Source of the DNA: Pseudomonadales bacterium
GTDB taxonomy: Bacteria > Pseudomonadota > Gammaproteobacteria > Pseudomonadales > Azotimanducaceae
Assembly (NCBI GenBank): GCA_016779585.1
Contig: JADHNI010000021.1
Location: 1 to 51,928, forward strand
Length of the DNA: 51,928 bases
Reading direction: 5' to 3'
Shown: positions 8,668-17,430 of the stretch, piece by piece
How positions within the stretch are numbered: the stretch's first letter is position 1
Layout of the letters: each line of letters begins with the position of its first letter
Translations under genes and position numbers: made by a program
Notes under the pieces: model-generated
Told to the model about the DNA's origin: nothing
Database searches by the model: none
What the model saw: the letters and a program-made list of their open reading frames with translations, nothing else

Positions 8668-8940
8668 GTTTATCGCTCTTCGTGTTCTGACAAACCAATG
8701 ACCTATAAACAAGTTCTATGCCAGATCTTATGATTACCTAAAACACTGCTGTTCACCGCATCCTGCGCCTGAAGATCCTTAAATTTCAGACACTACACAT
8801 AACGCTTTTTGCAATTCGCAATGCATATCGCGACTCAGAATGAGACCAGGTCCGACATAAGCTGCGTCTTATACCCTGGCCAACCGGCTCGTTGGTGGTG
8901 GCAGCGCCATGGCTGTCAGATTCGCCAGACCGATCTGGGA

Positions 8941-9753
8941 CTAAAGCCCACGAAGTTTATAGATGGCGCGGAGATCAATGCTGGCAAAACAGGTGTCCGC
9001 GTCGAAATCGAACAGGTTGATCGTCGCATCTACAAACTCATGACCCTTGCGGTTGAAGATATCTGTGATCGCCATCTCGCCCAGCACTTTGGTACCAGCA
9101 GGTATCGGTGCAAAATTCTGTGATCGGGTTTCCATGTGCACCCAGGGGTTCATATAGGCGTTGGATGCCAGCACCCAGTTGGAAACGCCCAATACAAACG
9201 ACGGATTGGCATAACCTGCTTCAGCAAACACCGGCGCCATTTCTGATCTGTCCCGCAGGTAGGTGCTCATGTCGTGGTCAGCGTTCCAACGATAAACAAA
9301 AGACTTGCAGCCCTCCTCCATCAGGCGTCTCATGTTTTCCGGTGTGGCCCTCGGCGGTTCAAAACCCTTGTCAGCGACAGGATCTCCCCGGCGCTGCGGT
9401 GCAGGTAAGGCAACTTCCGGAATCTTCAGTTCTGCCGCGGCGGTGGGTTTACCCTCAGGCTGGATCAGGCTGGCCCGGTAACCATGCTCATCCTGGTTTT
9501 CTATCTCTACCCTGAAAACTTCTTCATCATAAAGCGGAGAGTTCACCCGGACGTGAGCAAAACCTTTTGTGAGGTAATCCATACCGAAGGCAACCGCAGC
9601 GGGATGAATCAGGTAAGCGGAAACCGTGACACCCGGCACAAGCCCGCCCTTGAAACCAAAGTCCCTCGCGACCTTGTCACCATGAATCTCGTTCTGGGAA
9701 TGCGGCACCTGGTTATAAGCCACACCCTGAAAGTCGCTGATCATGTCGTCCAT
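8941..9753 (-). CDS. MaoC-like double-hotdog protein
   Basis: This 270-residue protein appears to contain two hotdog modules of the MaoC/thioesterase superfamily. The first includes GLVPGVTVSAYLIHPAAVAFG followed by HVRVNSPLYDEEVFRVEI. The second includes ETRSQNFAPIPAGTKVLGEM and KGHEFVDATINLFDFD. Such proteins hydrate enoyl-CoAs or hydrolyse acyl thioesters. The usual D-x4-H hydratase motif is not obvious, so the activity is unclear. It is divergent from ilvD across about 100 bases. A second in-frame ATG at 9744 is an alternative start. Confidence 0.8.
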   Translation of the reverse strand: MDDMISDFQGVAYNQVPHSQNEIHGDKVARDFGFKGGLVPGVTVSAYLIHPAAVAFGMDYLTKGFAHVRVNSPLYDEEVFRVEIENQDEHGYRASLIQPEGKPTAAAELKIPEVALPAPQRRGDPVADKGFEPPRATPENMRRLMEEGCKSFVYRWNADHDMSTYLRDRSEMAPVFAEAGYANPSFVLGVSNWVLASNAYMNPWVHMETRSQNFAPIPAGTKVLGEMAITDIFNRKGHEFVDATINLFDFDADTCFASIDLRAIYKLRGL

Positions 9754-9854
9754 CCATTCCGCTTTTCGACATTCTATCTTGCAAACTTGTCGATGGCATC
9801 GCGCCAGCCATTCGTGTAATTTGCTGCGTCAACACTCGAAACACCTGGAACATC

Positions 9855-11531
9855 ATGGCCAAAGACACCAGTAAACGCCCTTACTCATCACTCGTTGTAG
9901 ATGGAAACGAGAAAGCCGCTGCACGAGCAATGCTGTATGCCGTCGGGTTTACCGAGGAGGACTTCAGCAAATCCCAGGTCGGTATCGCGTCTACCTGGTC
10001 CAATCTCACGCCGTGCAATATGCATATCAACGAACTCGCTGATGCAGCTGGCATGGGCGCTGACGAAGCAGGGGGCAAGGCCGTCACCTTCAACACAATT
10101 ACCGTGTCAGACGGTATCAGCATGGGTTCCCCCGGCATGCGTTATTCCCTCGTATCTCGCGAGGTTATTGCTGACTCCATCGAAACGGTCGTCTGCGCAG
10201 AAGGTTTTGATGGTTTTGTTGCCATCGGTGGCTGCGACAAGAACATGCCCGGCTGTGCCATGGCCATGGCGCGCATCGATCGACCCAGTGTTTTTGTCTA
10301 CGGCGGCACCATTCAGCCCGGTAAAGAGCGACGTGATGTGGTTTCTGTGTTTGAAGCGGTTGGCCAGCACGCCGCCGGAAAAATATCCGATATCGAACTA
10401 AAAGAAGTGGAGTCCACGGCGATACCGGGGCCGGGTTCCTGCGGCGGCATGTATACGGCCAACACCATGGCTTCAGCGATTGAGGCATTGGGACTGTCAC
10501 TGCCCAACTCCTCCGCCCAGGAAGCCATTTCTGACAACAAACGTAAAGACAGCTACGCAGCCGGCGCAGCCGTGGTAAACCTGATTGAACGCGGCATCAA
10601 GCCATCAGACATCCTGTCCATGGAGTCCTTTGAAAATGCGATCACCACGGTCATTGCCCTTGAAGGCTCAACCAACGCCGTGCTTCACCTGCTGGCGATT
10701 GCCCACGCTGCGGGTATTCCGCTGACCATTGATGACTTCACCCGTATCGGTGATCGCGTTCCCGTACTGGCAGACATGCGTCCCGCGGGTCAGTACTCCA
10801 TGAGCGAGCTGATCGCTATCGGTGGTATCCAGCCGCTGATGAAAACCCTGCTGGCCGAAGGTCTGTTGCATGGCGATTGCCTGACAGTGACAGGCAAGAC
10901 ACTTGCGGAAAACCTGGCAACCGTTGAGCCCTATCCCGCCGGCCAGAATGTGATTCGCCCGATGGATAACCCGGTGAAGAAAGATTCCCACCTGGTGGTG
11001 CTCAGGGGCAATATCGCGCCCGAGGGTTCTGTTTCCAAGATCACAGGGCATGAAGGCCTGCAGTTCACCGGTAAAGCACGGTGTTTCCATGGCGAAGAAG
11101 CAGCCCTTAAAGCCATTCTCGACGGTACGGTTGTCGAAGGCGACGTCGTCGTGGTTCGTTACGAGGGTCCTCGCGGCGGTCCCGGCATGAGAGAGATGCT
11201 TTCTCCGACCAGTGCCATCAATGGTCGCGGACTGTCTGATTCCGTGGCACTAATTACCGATGGCCGATTCTCCGGTGGTTCCCACGGGTTTGTGATTGGT
11301 CACATTACTCCGGAAGCCTTCGATGGTGGTCCGATCGCGCTGATCGAAGACGGCGATACCATCATGATCGATGCAGAAGCGAAAACGATCGATGTCCAGG
11401 TGGACGCAGCTGAACTCGAGAAGCGAAAAGCCAAATGGACGCAGCCCGAACCCTATGCAACCAAAGGCATGCTGGCGAAGTATGCAAAGCTGGTCAGCTC
11501 TGCCTCTGAGGGTGCTGTTACCGACAAGTAA
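9855..11531 (+). CDS. ilvD: Dihydroxy-acid dehydratase
   Basis: This 558-residue Fe-S dehydratase converts 2,3-dihydroxy-3-methylbutanoate or -pentanoate into the 2-oxo acid in valine, isoleucine and pantothenate synthesis. Signatures are [20 protein letters not shown] and [20 protein letters not shown]. Three cysteines (C54 in TPCN, C127 in GCDKN, C196 in GSCGG) match the cluster ligands of the IlvD/Edd family. The C-terminal [18 protein letters not shown] motif is also present. Length and motifs fit IlvD better than phosphogluconate dehydratase, but a sugar-acid dehydratase paralogue cannot be excluded because no other branched-chain genes are adjacent. A GGAA lies just upstream of the ATG. 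Confidence 0.93.
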   Translation: MAKDTSKRPYSSLVVDGNEKAAARAMLYAVGFTEEDFSKSQVGIASTWSNLTPCNMHINELADAAGMGADEAGGKAVTFNTITVSDGISMGSPGMRYSLVSREVIADSIETVVCAEGFDGFVAIGGCDKNMPGCAMAMARIDRPSVFVYGGTIQPGKERRDVVSVFEAVGQHAAGKISDIELKEVESTAIPGPGSCGGMYTANTMASAIEALGLSLPNSSAQEAISDNKRKDSYAAGAAVVNLIERGIKPSDILSMESFENAITTVIALEGSTNAVLHLLAIAHAAGIPLTIDDFTRIGDRVPVLADMRPAGQYSMSELIAIGGIQPLMKTLLAEGLLHGDCLTVTGKTLAENLATVEPYPAGQNVIRPMDNPVKKDSHLVVLRGNIAPEGSVSKITGHEGLQFTGKARCFHGEEAALKAILDGTVVEGDVVVVRYEGPRGGPGMREMLSPTSAINGRGLSDSVALITDGRFSGGSHGFVIGHITPEAFDGGPIALIEDGDTIMIDAEAKTIDVQVDAAELEKRKAKWTQPEPYATKGMLAKYAKLVSSASEGAVTDK

Positions 11532-11542
11532 CTTTTGCACTC

Positions 11543-11558
11543 AGGATGTAAGCATCCT
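11543..11558. terminator. Possible hairpin between convergent ilvD and GST genes
   Basis: A perfect six-pair stem (AGGATG, loop TAAG, CATCCT) sits between the ilvD stop and the GST stop. A second GC-rich hairpin (CCCCGG, TCT, CCGGGG) follows within the end of the GST gene. Neither has a T tract, so termination activity is uncertain. Confidence 0.3.
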
Positions 11559-12297
11559 ATGACTCAAGCCCCCCGGTCTCCGGGGCGGGTCTTGCGCGCT
11601 GGTTGTACAAGAGCGCTCTCAGGTTCTTGATTTCATCTTCTGAGAGTCTCGAAAAGTTATTCTGCATCTCTGAACCAACAGCCATGCCGCGCTGGACCGC
11701 CGGGCGTTCACTCAGTTCGTCAAACCAGCGCTTGAAGTACCTGAACTCGTTGATGTCCTGCCCCTGGCCTTCCCAGTTAATGGTCCACGGGTAGCAGATC
11801 ATGTCCGCAATGGTGTACTCATCACCGCACAGGTATCGCTGATTATAGAGCTGGTTGTTCAGGACACCGTAGAAGCGGTTGACCTCATCCGTAAAGCGGG
11901 TGACCGCATAAGACTGGTCACCTTCTGAATCTTTCAGGCGCCTGAAATGCCCGCATTCGCCCGTCTTGGGACCCTGGTTTGCCATCTGCCACATGACCCA
12001 CTGGATCACGTTGTACTTCCCCCTCGGGTCTGACGGCATGAACCTGCCGGTTTTCTCAGCAAGGTAAAGCATGATGGCACCGGATTCGAAAACCGAAAGC
12101 GGACCCGCACCATCTACGGGGTCGTGATCCACCAGCGCGGGCATCCGGTTGTTCGGGTTGATGGAAAGAAACTCATCGGTGAACTGGTCACCCTTGCCAA
12201 TGTTGCATTCCACGACATTGTATTCGAGGCCACATTCCTCCAGTTGTATGGTGACTTTTTTGCCATTAGGTGTTGGCCAGTAATACAGGTCCAGCAT
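11557..12297 (-). CDS. Glutathione S-transferase, nu-class (YfcG/YghU-like)
   Basis: This 246-residue protein has an N-terminal thioredoxin-like domain and a C-terminal helical domain. The active-site region WPTPNGKKVTIQLEECGL is the TPNGxK motif of nu-class GSTs, which bind two glutathiones and have disulfide reductase activity. The glutathione-binding segment NRMPALVDHDP, with the following SVFESGAIMLYLAEKTG, is clear, as is the long helix IQWVMWQMANQGP. GGGAG eight bases before ATG supports the start. It converges with ilvD. The role is probably thiol-redox protection. Confidence 0.92.
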   Translation of the reverse strand: MLDLYYWPTPNGKKVTIQLEECGLEYNVVECNIGKGDQFTDEFLSINPNNRMPALVDHDPVDGAGPLSVFESGAIMLYLAEKTGRFMPSDPRGKYNVIQWVMWQMANQGPKTGECGHFRRLKDSEGDQSYAVTRFTDEVNRFYGVLNNQLYNQRYLCGDEYTIADMICYPWTINWEGQGQDINEFRYFKRWFDELSERPAVQRGMAVGSEMQNNFSRLSEDEIKNLRALLYNQRARPAPETGGLES

Positions 12298-12486
12298 GCG
12301 ATGTCTCCCGTGGAATCAAAATAGATCACCTAGTGTGCCACCATTTGCGCCACGATTTACATGCAGGGTGTTGATATAACACTTATTATTTTTACAGTGT
12401 TGGCCACGTGGCGATCAGGTCCATGATCGACTTCATGCTGGAAGACTGATGCAGCGAACAACCCTGAACCATTTTGGAGAAACACC

Positions 12487-12588
12487 ATGAAACGACTCCA
12501 CTTCAGCCGGTATGACCCACGCGGGCATCACCAGACAGAGGAGCGAGGCACATCAATGGTAGATGTCAGCCAGGGCAGTTGTTGCTAG
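12487..12588 (+). CDS. 33-residue ORF coupled to the APH-family gene
   Basis: A small ORF begins at an ATG seven bases after GGAG. It encodes 33 residues, begins MKRLHFSRYDPRG, is rich in His and Arg, and ends GSCC. Its TAG shares one base with the GTG start of the following phosphotransferase gene (TAGTG). This geometry is typical of translational coupling, so it could be a leader peptide or a small protein. No homology is recognised, and coding status is unproven. Confidence 0.42.
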   Translation: MKRLHFSRYDPRGHHQTEERGTSMVDVSQGSCC

Positions 12589-13481
12589 TGCATGCCAACG
12601 AGATTCCGATTGATGACCTGCTGGTAAAACGCCTGGTCGCTGAACAGTTCCCTGAGTGGGCCGGTTTACCCCTGGAGCCACCTGGCCAGTCGGGATCCAG
12701 TAACCGGCTCTATCGACTCGGAACCGATTACCTGGTTCGATTGCCGAGGCAACCAGGCGGTGGCGACACCATCGTGAAAGAACATCAATGGCAGAGAGTT
12801 CTGCAAGATCACCTGGACATCCGTATTCCTGAAATCATCGCCCTGGGTCAACCTTCGCTCATTTTTCCTGAAACCTGGTCGGTGCAAAGATGGATTCCGG
12901 GCACCCGTCTTAATGCGGGTTCACCTGCCAACGCGGCGCTGACCCAGGATCTGGCCAGGGCGATCAGGCAACTGCGCGCCATACCCCTGCCCGACGTGGT
13001 CAGAGAAACGCTGCGCCCCTATCGAGGCCAGTCGCTTAAACAACATGACCGGCAGTTTCATCGCAATGTCGATGGCTGCCGCAACATTGATGGTCTTGAT
13101 CTCGACCTGGATCGGATTCTCACGATATGGGAGCAGGCTCTTGATCAACCGGATGCAGTTGGGAACACCTGGTTCCACAGTGACCTTGTCGCCGAGAATC
13201 TGCTGGTCGACGAAGCGGGCAGGCTTACCGCCATTCTCGACTTTGGCGGCCTGGGTATCGGTGACCCGGCCATAGACCTGCACGGGGCCTGGGAGATATT
13301 TACCAGGGTTGACAGGAAGGCTTTCCGGGACGCAGTGGGCGTCTCTGAAGCTGAGTGGTTGAGAGCGCGCGCCTGGGCCCTCGCAGTTCCGCTGATGACA
13401 TTCACCTATTACTGGAGATCCATGCCCGGCAGGATCCATGACCGGATGACGATGATTCAGGCCGTGCTCGAGGAAGACTAG
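12588..13481 (+). CDS. Aminoglycoside/macrolide phosphotransferase-family protein
   Basis: This protein of about 297 residues has the protein-kinase-like APH fold. The phosphate-binding region reads GQSGSSNRLYRLGTDYLVRLPRQ, with the catalytic motif WFHSDLVAENLLVDEAGR and the metal motif AILDFGGLGIGDPAIDL. These correspond to Brenner HxD-x4-N and DFG-like signatures. Chromosomal homologues of this type often have no proven antibiotic substrate and may phosphorylate small metabolites. The GTG at 12588 overlaps the stop of the preceding small ORF, and a TTG at 12579 is an alternative. It is followed by a weak hairpin. Confidence 0.85.
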   Translation: MHANEIPIDDLLVKRLVAEQFPEWAGLPLEPPGQSGSSNRLYRLGTDYLVRLPRQPGGGDTIVKEHQWQRVLQDHLDIRIPEIIALGQPSLIFPETWSVQRWIPGTRLNAGSPANAALTQDLARAIRQLRAIPLPDVVRETLRPYRGQSLKQHDRQFHRNVDGCRNIDGLDLDLDRILTIWEQALDQPDAVGNTWFHSDLVAENLLVDEAGRLTAILDFGGLGIGDPAIDLHGAWEIFTRVDRKAFRDAVGVSEAEWLRARAWALAVPLMTFTYYWRSMPGRIHDRMTMIQAVLEED

Positions 13482-13499
13482 CCTCATTCACGAGAAATT

Positions 13500-13520
13500 G
13501 GTGGATTTCACCACCCTTTT
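13500..13520 (+). terminator. Weak terminator after the APH-family gene
   Basis: A five-pair stem (GGTGG, loop ATTTCA, CCACC) is immediately followed by CTTTT, 19 bases after the stop codon. It is short but correctly placed. Confidence 0.4.
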
Positions 13521-13594
13521 CCAGGAGCACCTTTTAAAAATCAACAGGTTATGATGGCACGCAATTTGAATAACCAGTGGCAAGGAGTGATTTT

Positions 13595-13930
13595 ATGATT
13601 GAACTGATTCTGCATATTCTGTGTCTTGCTGCCGTCATTGTCGGTATCGCAAAGTTGTTGCCCGGCATGTACGTTGAGTCTTACGGCACCAGCGTCATCG
13701 TGGCTATCGTCTACGGACTGATCAATGTCACGCTGGGTGTCGTGCTGAAACTACTGGGACTCCCCTTCATCATCATCACACTGGGAGTCTTCCTCATCGT
13801 CATCAACACCTTTCTGTTGTGGATCACCGATCAGCTGATTGATGACTTTGAAATCGATGACATCGGCACAACCTTTGTCGCGGCATTGCTCATCACGCTG
13901 GCAGATTCCATACTGAGCTGGATATTCTGA
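13595..13930 (+). CDS. Phage holin family 4 (PF04020-type) membrane protein
   Basis: This 111-residue integral membrane protein has four hydrophobic segments: ILHILCLAAVIVGIAKLLPG, a second around SVIVAIVYGLINVTLGVV, a third around LPFIIITLGVFLIVINTFLLW, and a C-terminal one. The order and the short loops match the small membrane family annotated as phage holin family 4, which is usually chromosomal and of unknown function. There is no phage context here. The start is ATG at 13595 because AAGGAG lies nine bases upstream; an upstream GTG would put the Shine-Dalgarno inside the gene. Confidence 0.85.
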   Translation: MIELILHILCLAAVIVGIAKLLPGMYVESYGTSVIVAIVYGLINVTLGVVLKLLGLPFIIITLGVFLIVINTFLLWITDQLIDDFEIDDIGTTFVAALLITLADSILSWIF

Positions 13931-13942
13931 TGAAGATGCTTC

Positions 13943-14605
13943 ATGACCACACCTATCACCGTCTGGGGTGTCGGCACAACACGAACACTGCGCGTCCACT
14001 GGATGCTGCACGAACTCGGGATCGAGTACGGCACCCGACGAATTGAATCACGCACCGGCGAGACACGAACGGATGAATTCACCCGCCTGAATCCCAAGCA
14101 GAAGATACCAACCCTGGTTCACGAGACATCGGAGGGCAAGCTGGTACTCAGTGAGAGCTATGCCATCCTGAAGTACCTGCGAGGTATCGGCGAGATGCCC
14201 TTCGACGACTATCAACAATCAACCGCCGGCAAGGCAGCTTATGACGAGTGGGTGTCGTTCATCCTGATGGAGCTGGATGCTACCTCCCTTTATGTCGTCA
14301 GGCGCCACAAGGACCTGCCGGACATTTACGGGGAGGCACCTGCTGCGGTGACATCCTGCCTGGCCTACTTCGAAAAAATGTTGAACTCCGTGCTGCCAAA
14401 GCTCTCTGCTGACAAACCCATATGGGGCAGTACCTTCTCAGAACTGGATATCCTGATGACGGTGGCGCTGGACTGGGCAGATGTGGTCGGAGCTGAGGTC
14501 GCGGATCCTGCCAGGGCCTACCAGAACCCGATGCACGAACGCCCTGCTTACCGGGCCGCCATGAAACACAATTTCCGCGATCTGAAGATCCAGATGCGAC
14601 CATGA
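13943..14605 (+). CDS. Glutathione S-transferase family protein
   Basis: This 220-residue protein opens with ITVWGVGTTRTLRVHWMLHELGIEY, the thioredoxin-like start of bacterial GSTs, followed by LNPKQKIPTLVHE and LSESYAILKYLRG for glutathione binding. A C-terminal helical domain follows (YDEWVSFILMELDATSLYVVRRHKD shortened in family terms). It overlaps the next gene by four bases, so the two are co-translated. Its ribosome binding site is weak, and it follows the small membrane protein by 12 bases, suggesting one transcript. The substrate is unknown. It is not closely similar to the nu-class GST at 11557-12297. Confidence 0.88.
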   Translation: MTTPITVWGVGTTRTLRVHWMLHELGIEYGTRRIESRTGETRTDEFTRLNPKQKIPTLVHETSEGKLVLSESYAILKYLRGIGEMPFDDYQQSTAGKAAYDEWVSFILMELDATSLYVVRRHKDLPDIYGEAPAAVTSCLAYFEKMLNSVLPKLSADKPIWGSTFSELDILMTVALDWADVVGAEVADPARAYQNPMHERPAYRAAMKHNFRDLKIQMRP

Positions 14606-15447
14606 AAGTTGAGAGCCATTTTGGCTGGGAAGAGACCCTGGTACTCGAAAACGAATTCCTCGAGGTCATTGCCACGCTGGAAGTCGGACCCCGTATCCTG
14701 AGCTTCAAGCGCAAAGACAGCGAAAACATCCTCGGACTAATGGAAGCGCAGCTGGGGCAATCCGGGGAATCCCAGTTTCGCCTGCGCGGCGGGCATCGGA
14801 TCTGGCTCGCTCCAGAGAGTGCCGCCACCTATTACCCCGACAACCAACCGGTGGAGCTGATCGAGTATAACGATCATCACGTAAAGCTGATTGCACCGCC
14901 CGAACGGCAGATTCAAAAAAGCATGGAATTGCACTTAACTGCCCATCAACTGACGATTACTCACGAGGTCACCGCGCTGACTGATATCGCAAGCCCGGTC
15001 TCAGCCTGGTCACTGACGATTCTTCGCCCGGGTGGCACCGCTATCGTGCCCCAACCTGAAACAAGATCACATCCGGGGCACGCTGACGAATCCAATGAGG
15101 CGGCCTACCTGCCCGATCGGCATTTGTCACTCTGGTCATACACGAACATCAATGACACGCGAATCACCTGGGCGAATCCCGTGATGATCGAACAGCGAGT
15201 AGACACAGAACCATTAAAGCTGGGGTTCCTGCATCGTAAATCTGAAGTGCACTACGAGGTCGGAAAGGACCGGTTCACGAAGACCGCAGGCTATGATGAA
15301 AACGCCACCTACCCCGACGGCAACTGCAATCTTGAGGTGTACACCGACGGAGAACTCCTGGAGCTGGAGACCCTGTCACCGCTTGTGACGCTGGCGAAAG
15401 GAGAAAGTATCTCCCACGAAGAGACCTGGACACTTAAGGCCGTCTAG
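14602..15447 (+). CDS. Galactose-mutarotase-fold (DUF4380-like) protein
   Basis: This 281-residue protein is rich in beta-strands. The motif LRGGHRIWLAPESAATYYPDN, preceded by ATLEVGPRILSFKRK, is typical of aldose-1-epimerase-fold proteins of the DUF4380 type. A later WSLTILRPGGTAIVPQP segment contributes further strands. No signal peptide is present. It overlaps the GST gene by four bases and converges with btaB with a four-base overlap. The family's function is not established; binding or modification of a carbohydrate-like ligand is inference. Confidence 0.72.
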   Translation: MKVESHFGWEETLVLENEFLEVIATLEVGPRILSFKRKDSENILGLMEAQLGQSGESQFRLRGGHRIWLAPESAATYYPDNQPVELIEYNDHHVKLIAPPERQIQKSMELHLTAHQLTITHEVTALTDIASPVSAWSLTILRPGGTAIVPQPETRSHPGHADESNEAAYLPDRHLSLWSYTNINDTRITWANPVMIEQRVDTEPLKLGFLHRKSEVHYEVGKDRFTKTAGYDENATYPDGNCNLEVYTDGELLELETLSPLVTLAKGESISHEETWTLKAV

Positions 15448-16175
15448 CCCCGGGTTTTCCTGCCGACATAGCTGTACCAGGGCACCCGCGAACCCGGCAG
15501 GAACGGTAACCGGGTCACATCTTCCCTCAGCCTGACCGTTTCCGTATGCGCCTGCAGCCAGGGCAAGTGATCTTGTGACAAAAATACATTGTCCCAGGAG
15601 AACCAGAGCGGCCAGAAGTGACGCGTGAAAGCGCCATGCTGAACACCTTCCGAATATTTACGCGAAACGTAGAAATCCACAACGGCGACCTGACCACCGG
15701 GTTTTAACATGCGCAGCGCATTTTCCAGCGCGCCGATCCAGTCAGGAATCATGGTCAGGGAATATGAAAGAAGCACGAGATCCGCCTCGGCTTCAGGCTG
15801 CCATTTTGTTGCGTCAGCTTCATGCAGCTGCACAAAACTGTATGTATTCTCATGACAGCGCTGCCCTGCCACATCCAAAAGCGGGCGACACAGGTCTACC
15901 AGATGCCAATGAGCTATCCGGGTTTTCTGGTTGGCGGTGAGAGCTTCCAGATTACCTCCGGTTCCGCCACCCAGGTCAACAACCCGGGCTTGCTCAGGCA
16001 ACTCCATGCTGGAGATCAGTTGCTCACGCCCGGGTAACAGTCGTTTGCGGAACTCATCATAGTCACCCGCCTGGTTCTGGTAGAACTGGTTCAGGCGTGT
16101 CGCATGGTCACTGGATTTTGAACCACCCGTTCTCAGCAGTTGGAAGATGACCCTGAGATCAGCGAGTGTTGACAC
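15444..16175 (-). CDS. btaB: BtaB-like SAM-dependent N-methyltransferase (DGTS synthesis)
   Basis: This 243-residue class I methyltransferase has motif I VVDLGGGTGGNLEAL, an acidic residue at the end of the next strand (LVDLCRPLLDVA), and motif LVLLSYSLTMIPDW. BtaB methylates diacylglyceryl-homoserine three times to give diacylglyceryl-trimethylhomoserine (DGTS). Identification rests on placement directly after btaA: the GTG start follows the btaA TAG without a gap. N-terminal features (HATRLNQFYQNQAGDYDEFR) also fit BtaB. It converges with the mutarotase-fold gene by a four-base overlap. The product should act at the cytoplasmic membrane. Confidence 0.86.
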   Translation of the reverse strand: MSTLADLRVIFQLLRTGGSKSSDHATRLNQFYQNQAGDYDEFRKRLLPGREQLISSMELPEQARVVDLGGGTGGNLEALTANQKTRIAHWHLVDLCRPLLDVAGQRCHENTYSFVQLHEADATKWQPEAEADLVLLSYSLTMIPDWIGALENALRMLKPGGQVAVVDFYVSRKYSEGVQHGAFTRHFWPLWFSWDNVFLSQDHLPWLQAHTETVRLREDVTRLPFLPGSRVPWYSYVGRKTRG

Positions 16176-17375
16176 CTAAACAGGCCCCTGGGATTGCCAG
16201 TCAGCGATGTAAAAGCTGCCATAGGTGCGCACCCGGTCCACCTGGTGCAGTTCGCTGGCAAGCGCCGTGTTGTATTGCAGCACATCACCCAGCTGGCGAC
16301 GCTCGCCGTCAATCTCAACCGTGATCGGGTCAACGTAATCCACTTCAGGCGCCGCACTACGCCACAGGATCCTGGTCCGGTCCGTCGAACGATCAGCAAT
16401 CGCCTGCCACTCCGCTTCAAGGATAGGCTTGCCGTAGGTAGCGAGCCAGTCCATGTGATCCAGCAGAATGAAACGGTCTATCTTGTCATCATGACCTTTG
16501 AGAAAATCCAGGATGCTGCCGTCGTAGGTGGTCACACGATCAACCAGCCCCCTCAACTTCTCGAAATTTTCTTCCTTCAGGTACTCCGGACAACAGTCCT
16601 TCTGGTAGCCACCGAAGAAGTAGAGCCACCAGAAATAATTCTCCTTGGGCGGCACTTCAACAAACACGGAGGCGAGGGAATCCTCCATGAACTGGACAAT
16701 GCCGCCGTACTTTTCTTCGATCTGCTGCCGTTGGGGTTTGGGCACACCCAGCAGAGACAGGGTGGCATCGTAGCCGAGCACCCTGCGAATCAGGTCCGTC
16801 CAGATGAGGTGCCTGATGTATCGGTTGTAGTAGTTCTGGCGTTCTTCCTCTGACTCAATGTCATAAATGCCCGCAATGGCTTCCCTGGCTTTTCGGTACT
16901 TGAGATAGATGTTGGCAAAGCGCGCAAAAAAGCCGGTCGTACCACGGAAATAGAAAGACTGGTTAAAACGGTGCGGTTTGAAGTAGCTGATCTTGCGATC
17001 CCAGTATGCCCGCGCACGTTCCGGAAGATCCGCCCTCAGCTTTGCGTTGTAGATCTCTTCAACATTCTCAAGGCGACCCTCTCCAAACATCTGAAAAAAA
17101 GTTTCGTAATCCAGTTTCCGGATCGCCGCCATCTTCAATTGCAGCAGCGCGTTCTGCCGGGGATTCATATCGATGGCGAATATTTTCGCCGGGCCGTCCA
17201 GCAGGTAGTCGAGCGTGTTGCAACCGGCAGAGGTAATGACCAGCAACTTTTGGTCTGGCTGGATTTCGAGGGCCTGGCGATCACATCGCGGGTCCTCCCA
17301 GCATGTGTTGTATACGAGATTTCTTGAATGGACCTGACTGAAAAACTGCTTGGAAAACCTCTCGGCGAAGGACAT
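16176..17375 (-). CDS. btaA: BtaA-like SAM:diacylglycerol 3-amino-3-carboxypropyltransferase
   Basis: This 399-residue protein is of the DUF3419/BtaA family. It transfers the 3-amino-3-carboxypropyl group of S-adenosylmethionine to diacylglycerol, the first step in betaine-lipid (DGTS) synthesis. Visible signatures are VYNTCWEDPRCDRQAL near the N-terminus, the SAM-binding stretch VITSAGCNTLDYL and AIDMNPRQNALLQLK. The ATG at 17375 is preferred over an in-frame start 105 bases upstream because the family begins just before this point and GGAG lies ten bases upstream. I looked for a Pho box in the upstream 55 bases and saw none that was convincing. btaB follows without a gap. Confidence 0.92.
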   Translation of the reverse strand: MSFAERFSKQFFSQVHSRNLVYNTCWEDPRCDRQALEIQPDQKLLVITSAGCNTLDYLLDGPAKIFAIDMNPRQNALLQLKMAAIRKLDYETFFQMFGEGRLENVEEIYNAKLRADLPERARAYWDRKISYFKPHRFNQSFYFRGTTGFFARFANIYLKYRKAREAIAGIYDIESEEERQNYYNRYIRHLIWTDLIRRVLGYDATLSLLGVPKPQRQQIEEKYGGIVQFMEDSLASVFVEVPPKENYFWWLYFFGGYQKDCCPEYLKEENFEKLRGLVDRVTTYDGSILDFLKGHDDKIDRFILLDHMDWLATYGKPILEAEWQAIADRSTDRTRILWRSAAPEVDYVDPITVEIDGERRQLGDVLQYNTALASELHQVDRVRTYGSFYIADWQSQGPV

Positions 17376-17430
17376 GACTTTCAAACTCCGGAGGAAATCC
17401 AGAGTCTGAAAATTGAATATGAAGTTATGA

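Noticed and set aside
13595..13930. Phage holin indicating a prophage
   Set aside because: The family name is historical; no other phage gene, integrase or att-like repeat is nearby.
16194..16853. 219-codon plus-strand ORF within btaA
   Set aside because: Shadow of the btaA reading frame; btaA motifs are clear.
17376..17430. Possible Pho box upstream of btaA
   Set aside because: CAT-ending repeats occur but with 8-base rather than 11-base spacing and poor consensus match.
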